NCBI RefSeq assembly: GCF_900109575.1
Contig: NZ_FOAF01000007.1
Location: 62,001-126,000 of the forward strand
Length of the DNA: 64,000 nucleotides
Reading direction: 5' to 3'
From: Olivibacter domesticus
Lineage (GTDB): Bacteria; Bacteroidota; Bacteroidia; Sphingobacteriales; Sphingobacteriaceae
Made by a program: the position numbers and the translations under genes. The notes under the pieces are model-generated. The model had not been told where the DNA came from. It saw only the letters and a program-made list of their open reading frames with translations, and ran no database searches. Positions 43,303-51,842 of the stretch are shown piece by piece (position 1 is the stretch's first letter; each line of letters opens with the position of its first letter).

Positions 43303-45453
43303 ATGAAAACGAAGAAAATTTGGTTTTTCTTAATCTTACTTTTACCTTTTGGTATAGTAAGAGCAGACGAAGGAATGTGGTTTTTAATGCATATCGATCG
43401 ATTGAACCACCGCGATATGCAAAAAATGGGATTGCAATTAACTTCCGAAGAAATTTACAGCGTTAACCATTCTAGCTTAAAAGATGCGATTGTACAATTT
43501 GATGGAGGCTGCACGGCCGAAATCGTATCGAAAGACGGTTTGGTTTTAACCAATCACCATTGTGGGTATGGCGCTATTGCAGAGCTATCTACGCCCGAGC
43601 ATGATTATTTAACGAACGGTTTTTGGGCTGCAAATCGCCAGGAAGAATTGAAACCTAAATCATTATCGGTACGTTTTTTTGTAAGGATGGACGATGTTTC
43701 TAAACGTATTTTAGAAAAAGTTAATGACAATATGGGTGAAATGGAACGTGAGCGGGTTATCAATCAAGAGATTGCATTGATACAGCAAGAAAATGATGAA
43801 GGAGGGAAGTATGTGGTATCCGTTAAATCGTTCTATAATGGCAATGAATACTATTATTTTGTTTACCAAGATTATAACGATGTTCGTTTAGTGGGTACTC
43901 CACCTAATAGCATTGGAAAGTTTGGTGGAGACACCGACAATTGGGAATGGCCTCGGCATACCGGAGACTTTTCCTTATTTAGAGTATATGCTGATCAGGA
44001 GGGAAATCCTGCCGAATATAATGCGTCCAATATTCCCTTGAAGCCAAAATATCATTTACCTATCAGCTTAAAAGGGTTCCAGGAGAACAATTTTGCTATG
44101 ATTTTAGGTTACCCGGGCCGTACCAACCGATGGATGCCCGCAGCTGGAATTGATCAAAATGTAAACTATGCGTATCCCGCTTGGGTGGAATCGTCCAAAA
44201 TAGGGATGGATAATATGAAGAAACATATGGACAGCAATCAAAAGGTTAAACTCGAATATGCTTCTAAATATGCGCAGGTTGCCAACTATTGGAAAAACCG
44301 CCAGGGGATGATTGATGCGCTAAAACAACATGAAACGGCAAAGGCTAAGCGGGAAGCAGAAGCAACGTTTAACGAATGGGCAAACAAAAAAGGCAATAAG
44401 GCGAGATATGGCGACGTAGTTGAAACAATTAACAATTACTATCAACAAACAAATGAGCAGAGTAGGCATGATAACTACTTGATAGGAATGCTCCGTTCCA
44501 GTACATTCGCAGCGCTGCCTTATGCGCTTGGAAGTGCCTTAAAAATGTACGCAGGTAGCAATACAGCAAAGCGGGCCGAAATGCTCCCACAGCTAAAAGC
44601 TGAGATAGCATCTCAGTATAATCAACTGTACCTCCCGCTGGAACAAGATGTGCTGATAGCTGAACTTAATCTGTATGCACGTAAAGCAAAGAATGGAGGG
44701 CTGGCACCTATGGTAGCATCAGTGGCAGAAAAAAATAAGGGAGATTTTAGCAATTTTGTAAAAGAGGCCTTCGCGCAAAGCATCTTTTCGGCAAAAGAAA
44801 AAATTGAAACTTTTTTAGCTAATCCAAATGGAGCACTTCTGGACGAGGATCCCCTATTTTTATTATCCTCCGATCTTATGACTCGGTACCGTGCTACAGA
44901 CGAGTCCCAGAAAAAAGCAGCCGATGATTTTCAAAGAGCCTTTAGATTAATGGTGGAGGGAATGCGAAAAGCCAATCCGAAAAAAGTTTATTATCCAGAC
45001 GCAAATAGCACTTTGCGCTTAACATATGGAAAAGTAACGGCGCTACCAACAGATCCACGAAACGATGCCAAAGAAAACTATTATACAACGTTAAAAGGTA
45101 CTATCGCTAAATATAAACCGAAGGATGATGAATTCGATTTGCCTCAGAAACTGATTGACCTTTATGAAGCAGAGGATTTTGGCAGATACGCTGATCCGGC
45201 CGGTTATATGCCTGTCAACTTCCTAACAAATAACGATATCACAGGTGGAAACTCCGGATCTCCCGTGATCAATGGAGATGGACAATTAATTGGTATTGCT
45301 TTCGATGGAAATATCGAAGCAATGGCCGGTGATGTCATATTTGATCATCAGCTGCAAAGAACAATAAATGTTGATATTCGTTACGTGTTATTTTTGATAG
45401 ACAAATTTGCCGGAGCGAAACACATCGTGGATGAAATGACAATTATTCAGTAA
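43303..45453 (+). CDS. S46-family dipeptidyl-peptidase, DPP7 type
   Basis: Periplasmic serine exopeptidase that removes dipeptides from oligopeptides. It has 716 residues from the ATG at 43303; a TTG-started extension of 11 codons would spoil the signal peptide. The signal is about 1-20 (cut after IVRA). The triad is visible: His85/86 in LTNHHCGYG, Asp in GGDTDNWEWPRHTG, and Ser651 in TGGNSGSP. Eighteen residues after the Ser is Gly669 (AFDGN). In this family Gly marks DPP7 (hydrophobic P1) and Arg marks DPP11 (acidic P1), so DPP7-type specificity is expected. A bidirectional terminator follows. Confidence 0.92.
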   Translation: MKTKKIWFFLILLLPFGIVRADEGMWFLMHIDRLNHRDMQKMGLQLTSEEIYSVNHSSLKDAIVQFDGGCTAEIVSKDGLVLTNHHCGYGAIAELSTPEHDYLTNGFWAANRQEELKPKSLSVRFFVRMDDVSKRILEKVNDNMGEMERERVINQEIALIQQENDEGGKYVVSVKSFYNGNEYYYFVYQDYNDVRLVGTPPNSIGKFGGDTDNWEWPRHTGDFSLFRVYADQEGNPAEYNASNIPLKPKYHLPISLKGFQENNFAMILGYPGRTNRWMPAAGIDQNVNYAYPAWVESSKIGMDNMKKHMDSNQKVKLEYASKYAQVANYWKNRQGMIDALKQHETAKAKREAEATFNEWANKKGNKARYGDVVETINNYYQQTNEQSRHDNYLIGMLRSSTFAALPYALGSALKMYAGSNTAKRAEMLPQLKAEIASQYNQLYLPLEQDVLIAELNLYARKAKNGGLAPMVASVAEKNKGDFSNFVKEAFAQSIFSAKEKIETFLANPNGALLDEDPLFLLSSDLMTRYRATDESQKKAADDFQRAFRLMVEGMRKANPKKVYYPDANSTLRLTYGKVTALPTDPRNDAKENYYTTLKGTIAKYKPKDDEFDLPQKLIDLYEAEDFGRYADPAGYMPVNFLTNNDITGGNSGSPVINGDGQLIGIAFDGNIEAMAGDVIFDHQLQRTINVDIRYVLFLIDKFAGAKHIVDEMTIIQ

Positions 45454-45469
45454 GCAATCAACAACTAAA

Positions 45470-45510
45470 ACATATGCCCATTGGCCACATCGTCAGTGGG
45501 CATGTGTTTT
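45470..45510. terminator. Bidirectional terminator between S46 peptidase and miaA
   Basis: ACATATGCCCA (45470-45480) pairs with TGGGCATGTGT (45497-45507) with one mismatch. It is followed by a T run and preceded by an A run, so it can end both convergent genes. The right arm lies inside the last codons of miaA. Confidence 0.65.
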
Positions 45511-46413
45511 CATATAGGTCAACATACCATCTACCTGTTCTGTTAAGGATTGCATACCGTCTAACCAATGGATATAAAGGCCATCTTTTTCCATCTTTCT
45601 AAAATAAGTCATCTGCCTTTTGGCGTAACGGTGTATTTCCGTATTTAGCTTCGCGTAAAAAGCGCCATATTCCATCTCCCCTAATAGATAAGCAGTAGCA
45701 TATTTATATTCTAAGCCATAAAATTTCAGTTTATCAGCCGAAACATTTTTAGCTAGAAGGTCTCTCACTTCATCCAACAAGCCTTCTGTCAAACGTTTGT
45801 TAAGCCGTTCCGTTATTCTTGTTCGTCTTTCTTCCAATGGCAATAATATCCCGAAAATTATTGTATTTAAGACATGGGGTGATTCTTTTTCCATTGGATG
45901 TTTAGTTAGCCAAGAGGTAACTTCTATTGCTCGTATCAGTCGCTTCTTGGTACTGATATCAGCATTAAAAGTGCTAGTATGGGGTATAGACAGGTAAAGT
46001 TTCTCTAACTCTTCAATGTTTTTATCGGCAAGCTTACTCCGAAGTTCCTGATTAACGGGAATAGATGTAAAGCGATAATGTTGAAGTACGGACTGTATAT
46101 ACATCCCCGTCCCTCCACAAAGAATGGGTGTTTTTCCATCTGCAGCAATGCTTAGTAAAGCCTCCTGGAAGTCATCCTGAAAATGTGCGACATGGTAATC
46201 ATCACCTGCATCTCTAATATTGATCAAATAGTAATCAATTCCTTCGTATGCTTGCAGATCCTTACCTGTTCCAATATCCATTCCCCTGAATACCTGTCTA
46301 GAATCTGCGCTAATAATAGCGCCGTTAATGCGTTTAGCGAGGGCAACGGCTAAGGATGTTTTTCCCGAAGCCGTTGGCCCTAAAATACATATTAAACCAG
46401 AAATTTGGTCCAT
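45493..46413 (-). CDS. miaA: tRNA dimethylallyltransferase
   Basis: Transfers a dimethylallyl group to A37 of tRNAs that read UNN codons. It has 306 residues. The P-loop is GPTASGKT (12-19), ISADSRQVFRGMDIGTGK is the next family signature, and ILCGGTGMYIQSVL follows. The C-terminus matches the usual length. Its ATG at 46413 lies 22 bp inside the 3' end of the oxidoreductase gene, so it is translated from the same message. Confidence 0.97.
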   Translation of the reverse strand: MDQISGLICILGPTASGKTSLAVALAKRINGAIISADSRQVFRGMDIGTGKDLQAYEGIDYYLINIRDAGDDYHVAHFQDDFQEALLSIAADGKTPILCGGTGMYIQSVLQHYRFTSIPVNQELRSKLADKNIEELEKLYLSIPHTSTFNADISTKKRLIRAIEVTSWLTKHPMEKESPHVLNTIIFGILLPLEERRTRITERLNKRLTEGLLDEVRDLLAKNVSADKLKFYGLEYKYATAYLLGEMEYGAFYAKLNTEIHRYAKRQMTYFRKMEKDGLYIHWLDGMQSLTEQVDGMLTYMKTHAH

Positions 46414-47549
46414 TTTTCATTACTAGCGCTACTGGCTACCACATTATCGATAAAGGCCATTCCCCGAACACCATCATCAACGGTAGGGAAATCGAGCATT
46501 TCCGGTGTGGGCGTTTCTCCATTTAATTTTGCAGATACCGTTAAAATAAAGTTTCGGTAAATATTACCAAAAGCTTCCAGTAAGCCTTCTGGATGTCCTG
46601 CCGGGATACGCGTATTGTGTTTGGCCGCATTACTTAAATAAGCACCGCCAGTACGATAAATCTGTTTAGGTTCATCCAACCATTTTAAATATAGGCTGTT
46701 AGGTTCTTCCTGAATCCACTCCAGTCCGCCTTTCTCTCCATATACTCTTATTTTTATTGCATTTTCTTCTCCGGCTGCAACCTGTGAGGCGATTAAAACA
46801 CCATTTGCACCATTGTCAAAACGTATTAACACATTGCCATCATCGTCGAGTAAACGACCTTCTACCATGGTATTTAAATCTGCGCAGATTTCAGTTATTT
46901 TAAGTCCAGTGATGTATTCAGCAAGATGAGCAGCATGCGTTCCTATATCTCCCATTGCACCGCTTTTTCCCGAACGTTTTGGATCTGTACGCCAAGCAGC
47001 CTGCGCATTTCCTTCGCGCTCGCTTAAACGGCTTAACCATCCTTGCGGATATTCTACAATAACTTTTCTTACCTTTCCTAACTTATTTTCGTTCACCATG
47101 GCTTTAGCCTGCTTTACCATAGGATAACCGCTGTAGGTATGTGTAAGAGCCAAGGTTAAACCTGTCTTTTCAACTATTTGTTTTAATTGCTTCGCCTCTT
47201 CGAGCGTAAAGGTCATAGGCTTTTCGATGACCACATTAAACCCATTTTCGAGGGCCATGCGGGCGGGATCAAAATGGACAAAATTTGGAGTAACGATCGT
47301 AACAAAATCCATCCGTACATCTTCCGGCAGTTGACTTTCTTTTTCTATCATTTCCTGATAGGTAGTGTACACTCTACTAGGGTCTACAAATAGTACCTCT
47401 CCCGACTCCTTGGAGATTTCAGGGTTAATACTGAATGTTCCACATACAAGCTCTACTAAACCATCCATTCTTGCTGCTATACGGTGTACAGAACCGATAA
47501 AGGCATCAATACCTCCGCCAACCATACCCATACGAAGTTTTCTTTTCAT
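46392..47549 (-). CDS. Gfo/Idh/MocA-family oxidoreductase
   Basis: An NAD(P)-dependent sugar or cyclitol dehydrogenase of 385 residues. The N-terminal Rossmann motif is MGMVGGGIDAFIGSVHR (an altered GxGxxG), followed by FVTIVTPNFVH and VEKPMTF, where Lys is the catalytic residue of the family EKP motif. The C-terminal half has GAMGDIGTHAAHLAEYI with the family D-x3-H acid-base pair. The substrate is unknown; relatives act on inositol, glucose-type sugars or UDP-sugars. Genomic coupling to miaA is not known to be functional. Confidence 0.88.
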   Translation of the reverse strand: MKRKLRMGMVGGGIDAFIGSVHRIAARMDGLVELVCGTFSINPEISKESGEVLFVDPSRVYTTYQEMIEKESQLPEDVRMDFVTIVTPNFVHFDPARMALENGFNVVIEKPMTFTLEEAKQLKQIVEKTGLTLALTHTYSGYPMVKQAKAMVNENKLGKVRKVIVEYPQGWLSRLSEREGNAQAAWRTDPKRSGKSGAMGDIGTHAAHLAEYITGLKITEICADLNTMVEGRLLDDDGNVLIRFDNGANGVLIASQVAAGEENAIKIRVYGEKGGLEWIQEEPNSLYLKWLDEPKQIYRTGGAYLSNAAKHNTRIPAGHPEGLLEAFGNIYRNFILTVSAKLNGETPTPEMLDFPTVDDGVRGMAFIDNVVASSASNEKWTKFLV

Positions 47550-47679
47550 TTTTTTTGTGTTTTTTATTGTAATTTAATTGGTGACACACTAATTAAACCT
47601 GTTTATAACTGTTTAAACAAAATTCTACATGCAAACAGGTTCTAAGTAATGGCCTAAAATAATAAAAGAATCCTATAAC

Positions 47680-48486
47680 CTAAACGATATATCGCATTTT
47701 AATGCTTCCAAGATTATCCACAGTATAATACACCGAATCGCTCTCATCACTTCTCGGGTGCTCGATAATCGCCTGATAACTCTTTTTATCGTAGCGGCGG
47801 CCCGTTTTTGATTGAATATAAAATTTTTGAGGAGGAATGATCCCTACAGCTGTAAACCCGAGTTGTTGGTAATTTTTTCCGTCAGACCAGTCTCTGTCCA
47901 CATACGTTACAACATCGTTTGGTTCAAATTCATTAACAAAACCTCTAATAAGCTTACTGAGGCCGCCGATTACCAAATAACCAGCTTTGTGACAAAACCG
48001 TAACAGCTCAAAAGAGCGATAAGGTGCTTCATGAGCATGCATCTGCCTACCACCACTGAATATGGCGATCGACATTAATTCTCCCTTATAAAAAAGACCG
48101 TAACGATATTTCCCCGGCAATTGAACCTGCAAATGATGTTCTTGCTGAAATAAAAGCGCCTCTCTTTTGTTAATTCTTGCCAAAACAGTATTCCGAGCAT
48201 ATACTCTTTTCGATTTTCCAAGAAACGCGGCTAGCCGGGTTATCACAATATCCTTTTTTGATAAGTAAACATCTTCGTCTAAATGTATTACTTTCCTTCG
48301 CGGAAGATATACTAGCGTATGCGAACATCCATAATGTAAACTTCTATAAAACACAAAGGAAACTTCCGTATTTTGTAAGTGTATTATAAAAGTAGATGCA
48401 GACCATCTATTTACCTCAGCGACTACACCAAATTCGTTACGCAATTGCGTTAAAAATTCGTTTATAGTAATAGGCAAAACATGCAT
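47680..48486 (-). CDS. Unrecognised protein with phage-nuclease-associated (GNAT-like) domain
   Basis: A 268-residue soluble protein. No named family is certain. The middle and end, RYGLFYKGELMSIAIFSGG, then RSFELLRFCHKAGYLVIGG and VTYVDRDWSDGKNYQQLGF, resemble a domain I recall from the C-termini of phage and plasmid homing-type endonucleases. That domain has a GNAT-like pattern (beta strand, conserved Arg, D/R-W-S/D-G-x-x-Y-x-x-L-G-F). The N-terminal third is unfamiliar and has no HNH, GIY-YIG or other nuclease motif I can see. It could be an acyltransferase or a DNA- or RNA-binding protein. Its -7 box lies 4 bp before the ATG. Confidence 0.55.
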   Translation of the reverse strand: MHVLPITINEFLTQLRNEFGVVAEVNRWSASTFIIHLQNTEVSFVFYRSLHYGCSHTLVYLPRRKVIHLDEDVYLSKKDIVITRLAAFLGKSKRVYARNTVLARINKREALLFQQEHHLQVQLPGKYRYGLFYKGELMSIAIFSGGRQMHAHEAPYRSFELLRFCHKAGYLVIGGLSKLIRGFVNEFEPNDVVTYVDRDWSDGKNYQQLGFTAVGIIPPQKFYIQSKTGRRYDKKSYQAIIEHPRSDESDSVYYTVDNLGSIKMRYIV

Positions 48487-48490
48487 TGTA

Positions 48491-48523
48491 CAAAGGTATG
48501 GTACTAAATTATAAAATAGCCAA
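48491..48523 (-). promoter_or_regulatory. Promoter of the 47680-48486 gene, leaderless layout
   Basis: On the minus strand TTG (48521-48523), a 22-bp spacer, TACCTTTG (48491-48498), then TACA and the ATG at 48486. Both elements and the spacing fit the Bacteroidota promoter, so this is the best-supported of the three 4-bp cases. Confidence 0.55.
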
Positions 48524-48564
48524 AAAATTCATACCTTAGACTATCAATAAAAGCCGATCTCTAT

Positions 48565-50376
48565 ATGCATATCTATAAGCGTTTCCACCTTTTAATAGTT
48601 TTTTTTCTGTTTGTATTTAATGCCTGCGCACAGACCGCCCGACAAGACCATATAAAAATTTCTTTGGAAGAAGAAAAGGTAACACTTGCAAATATTGTTG
48701 TTTTAAACAATGAATTAGGACAACTTCCTTTAAAAGGTTTACAAGAACTCAAAATTGCCAGTATCGGTTTAGGTTTCCAGTATACTACTGCATTTGAAGA
48801 AATGCTAAGCCGTTATGCTCCTGTCGATTTTTTCGCTGGCGATACCACCTTGAAAAATTTACAGGCCATAAGTGAACAATTGAAATACCACAATACACTC
48901 ATTATCCAGGCATCGGAAGATATTTTAACGAATCGATCGGTATTAGACTTTATTAAAAGTGAATCGATCAGCAAAAAAATCATTATCTGTGGATTTGGAA
49001 CTACACAAAAATTAGCGCTTTTAGATAATATAACTACTCCCATTATCTGGTCATCAGACACTTCCATCGTTGCAGCAAGAAATAGCGCCGCTGGCGTATT
49101 TGGTGGCATTGCCATTGCGGGGAAGTTAAAAGAAAACATTTCACCTCGGTATAAGATTGGAAGCGGTTTTACGACAATTAAAACACGTCTAGGTTATTCA
49201 TTACCGGAAGCATTGGGTATAGACAGTAAAAATTTAATTGAACCGATAGACAATATAATAAGAGAGGCCATTGCTGAAAAAGCCACCCCAGGAGCAGTGG
49301 TGATGGTGGTAAAAAACGGTGAAGTTATATTTGAGCATGCTTATGGGTTCCATACTTATGAGAAAACAACTCCGACTCATACAAGTGATATATTTGATCT
49401 GGCATCTATTAGTAAAATTACGGCGACAACTTTAGCGGTCATGCGCTTAAATGAGCAGAAAAGGATAGATTTAAATCAAACGATGGGCCATTACTTGCTC
49501 CAGGCCCGCAATACCAATAAGAACATGGTAAAGCTCAGAGATGTGATGTTACATCAAGCAGGCTTTGTCCCTTACATTCCTTTTTATAAATACTTAAAAC
49601 CTGCCGACCAAAGTAATGATTCTTCTGCAGCCTATGCGGTAAAGCTAGCCGATGGACGTTACTTACGAACGAATTATTACCGTGATGTCATGTGGCCAGA
49701 AATGCTTCAATCAAAGATAGAAACACCCGGTAAATATGTTTATAGCGATATAAGTATGTATGTGATGAAAGAAGTAGTAGAACAACAATCTTCTGAACCT
49801 ATTGAGAAATATGTACAAGAACAGTTTTATATTCCGTTGGGGATGTCCAAAACAGGCTATAAACCTAGATTACGTTTTGCCAAAGAACAAATTGTACCAA
49901 CAGAAAACGACACCTCCTTTAGGAATACTTTATTGCAAGGATATGTACATGATCAGGGGGCAGCCATGGCCAATGGAGTAGCTGGCCATGCGGGGGTATT
50001 TAGCACGGCTAATGATTTAGCTATTTATGGCCAAATGCTATTAAATAAAGGTACATATGGTGGTGAAATTTATTTCTCTCCAGCAATTGTAGATGAATAT
50101 ACAAGTAAACAATCATCGGTAAGTAGAAGAGGACTTGGTTTTGACAGGTGGGATCCAGATACTACAAAGGCTTATCCTTCTAAGCTTGCATCGCCATTAA
50201 CTTTTGGGCATACTGGTTATACTGGAACTTGTATATGGATGGATCCATCGCAGCAACTAACTTTTATTTTTTTATCTAATAGGGTGCATCCAACCGTTAC
50301 AAACAAATTATATGAGTTAAATGTTAGGTCTAGAATACAAGATGCCATTTACGAAGCTATTGCAAAGGGAATGTAA
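48565..50376 (+). CDS. Serine hydrolase (beta-lactamase fold) with N-terminal GH3 C-domain
   Basis: An exported protein of 603 residues; the signal ends near FNAC, possibly a lipoprotein at Cys21. Residues of about 30-215 match the C-terminal alpha/beta-sandwich domain of GH3 enzymes, with ARNSAAGVFGGIAIAGKL and KIGSGFTTIKTRLGY. Residues of about 225-600 form a class C beta-lactamase/DD-peptidase fold. It has S281-I-S-K284 (SxxK), YSD in YVYSDISMY near 395, and HTG in FGHTGYTGT near 552. In many Bacteroidota the same arrangement carries a catalytic GH3 TIM barrel in front; here that barrel is absent and the signal peptide directly precedes the GH3 C-domain. It probably acts on peptidoglycan peptides. 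Confidence 0.85.
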   Translation: MHIYKRFHLLIVFFLFVFNACAQTARQDHIKISLEEEKVTLANIVVLNNELGQLPLKGLQELKIASIGLGFQYTTAFEEMLSRYAPVDFFAGDTTLKNLQAISEQLKYHNTLIIQASEDILTNRSVLDFIKSESISKKIIICGFGTTQKLALLDNITTPIIWSSDTSIVAARNSAAGVFGGIAIAGKLKENISPRYKIGSGFTTIKTRLGYSLPEALGIDSKNLIEPIDNIIREAIAEKATPGAVVMVVKNGEVIFEHAYGFHTYEKTTPTHTSDIFDLASISKITATTLAVMRLNEQKRIDLNQTMGHYLLQARNTNKNMVKLRDVMLHQAGFVPYIPFYKYLKPADQSNDSSAAYAVKLADGRYLRTNYYRDVMWPEMLQSKIETPGKYVYSDISMYVMKEVVEQQSSEPIEKYVQEQFYIPLGMSKTGYKPRLRFAKEQIVPTENDTSFRNTLLQGYVHDQGAAMANGVAGHAGVFSTANDLAIYGQMLLNKGTYGGEIYFSPAIVDEYTSKQSSVSRRGLGFDRWDPDTTKAYPSKLASPLTFGHTGYTGTCIWMDPSQQLTFIFLSNRVHPTVTNKLYELNVRSRIQDAIYEAIAKGM

Positions 50377-50450
50377 AAACACTTTACATCCGATTAACAA
50401 TTTTAAAAGAAAATAACAGTTAATTTGCATCGGTTTATTTATTAAGAATA

Positions 50451-51602
50451 ATGAGAATAGGTATTGTATGTTACCCAACTTTTGGCGGTAGTGGCGTTGT
50501 AGCAACTGAATTAGGAAAAGCCTTGGCGGCCAATGGCCATCAGGTCCATTTTATAACCTACAGTCAGCCTGCCCGATTAGACTTCTTTTCAGCAAACTTA
50601 TTCTATCACGAAGTAAGTATATCCAAATATCCTCTTTTCGATTTTCCACCCTATGAATTAGCGCTAGCTAGTAAGCTGGTAGATGTAATACGGTTTGAGA
50701 AACTAGATCTCTTACATGTACATTATGCTATACCACATGCTTCGGCCGCATTCATGACAAAACAGATATTAAGTACTTACGGAATACAGATTCCAGTGGT
50801 TACCACGCTGCATGGCACAGATATTACATTGGTAGGAAAAGATCCCAGCTACAATCCGGTGGTGACTTTTTCTATTAACCAATCTGACGGAGTGACCGCA
50901 GTATCTCAAAATCTTAAAGAAGATACGCTTAAACATTTTGATATTACAAAAGATATCAGAGTCATTCCAAACTTTATCGACTTGACACGTTTTAGCCTGA
51001 AACCAAGGGAACATTTTAAAAGAGCCATTGCTCCAGGCGATGAACGCATACTTATACATACCTCGAATTTTAGAAGAGTAAAACGTACGTCGGATGTGAT
51101 TAAAGTTTTCCAGAAAATTCAGGAAAAGATTCGATGTAAACTTTTAATGGTTGGTGATGGCCCTGACCGCGTAAATGCGGAACAGCTTTGTAGAGATTTA
51201 GGTGTTTGTAATGATGTACGGTTTTTAGGAAAACAAGATGCTATTGAAGAGATCCTTTCGGTTGCCGACTTATTTATGATGCCATCAGAATCTGAAAGTT
51301 TTGGCTTAGCGGCCTTGGAAGCTATGGCTTGCAGTGTGCCTGTTGTTTCATCTAACGTAGGAGGCCTACCTGAATTAAACGTAGATGGAGTTACAGGCTT
51401 TTTAGATGAGGTAGGTGACATAGATCAAATGGCATCACATGCTATTTATATCTTGGAAGATAATGAGCGACTTGCTTCCTTCAAATCTGCGGCATTACAA
51501 CGAGCAAAAGAATTTGAATTGAGCTTAATACTTCCAGTCTACGAAGAATATTATCAAGAAGTTATTGACTTGGTAAACGAAAAAGGGTTATCTATCACTT
51601 AA
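50451..51602 (+). CDS. bshA: N-acetyl-alpha-D-glucosaminyl L-malate synthase
   Basis: First enzyme of bacillithiol synthesis: joins GlcNAc from UDP-GlcNAc to L-malate. It has 383 residues with the GT4 fold. MRIGIVCYPTFGGSGVVAT is the BshA opening, and HVHYAIPHASAAFM and TTLHGTDITLVGKD are BshA-specific. Later come VSQNLKEDT, VIPNFIDLTRF, MVGDGPDR and the donor signature MPSESESFGLAALEAMACS. bshB and bshC are not in the window. A hydrolase gene lies 75 bp upstream on the same strand. Confidence 0.95.
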   Translation: MRIGIVCYPTFGGSGVVATELGKALAANGHQVHFITYSQPARLDFFSANLFYHEVSISKYPLFDFPPYELALASKLVDVIRFEKLDLLHVHYAIPHASAAFMTKQILSTYGIQIPVVTTLHGTDITLVGKDPSYNPVVTFSINQSDGVTAVSQNLKEDTLKHFDITKDIRVIPNFIDLTRFSLKPREHFKRAIAPGDERILIHTSNFRRVKRTSDVIKVFQKIQEKIRCKLLMVGDGPDRVNAEQLCRDLGVCNDVRFLGKQDAIEEILSVADLFMMPSESESFGLAALEAMACSVPVVSSNVGGLPELNVDGVTGFLDEVGDIDQMASHAIYILEDNERLASFKSAALQRAKEFELSLILPVYEEYYQEVIDLVNEKGLSIT

Positions 51603-51706
51603 GATAATGAGGGTTGTTTAAAAATCCGCAAGAAGACTTACGTAATGGAAAAATGTCGCCCCTTAACAACGATTTGGAAATCTATCGGTTACATTGCGCT
51701 CCACAG

Positions 51707-51790
51707 GAAATGACGAAGGGAGAACTTAACCCACCTCGTCATTTCGACCAACGCTCGTATAAGAGGTCGGGCGGAGCGGAGAAATCTCCG
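51707..51790. repeat. REP-like intergenic repeat
   Basis: GAAATGACGA (51707-51716) and TCGTCATTTC (51736-51745) form a perfect 10-bp stem. They are followed by CGACC and, at 51767-51788, the word GGTCGGGCGGAGCGGAGAAA then TC. Wording of the type cgtcatttcgacc...gcggagaaatct is, as I recall, a widespread dispersed repeat in Bacteroidota. It lies between bshA and the thioredoxin gene and codes for nothing recognisable. A copy count in the genome would confirm. Confidence 0.55.
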
Positions 51791-51819
51791 TTATGTTAGC
51801 GTAACACGTTAAAATTAAA

Positions 51820-51835
51820 TGTTTCTCGTGAAACA
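51820..51835. promoter_or_regulatory. parS-like centromere site
   Basis: The 16-mer TGTTTCTCGTGAAACA differs from the ParB consensus parS TGTTTCACGTGAAACA at one position (A7 to T). Both 6-bp outer arms are perfect. It is followed by ATCTTTTTTA, so an alternative reading is a weak terminator for bshA or for the opposing thioredoxin gene; a 6-bp AT-rich stem makes that less likely on its own. parB and parA are not in the window. Confidence 0.45.
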
Positions 51836-51842
51836 ATCTTTT

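Noticed and set aside
47596-47641. Inverted repeat AACCTGTTT/AAACAGGTT upstream of the oxidoreductase gene
   Set aside because: Nine base pairs with a 28-base loop and no T run in the right place; too weak to call as terminator or operator.
51614-51799. A 61-codon frame after bshA
   Set aside because: It lies across the REP-like repeat, has no family resemblance and no promoter; spacer read as protein.
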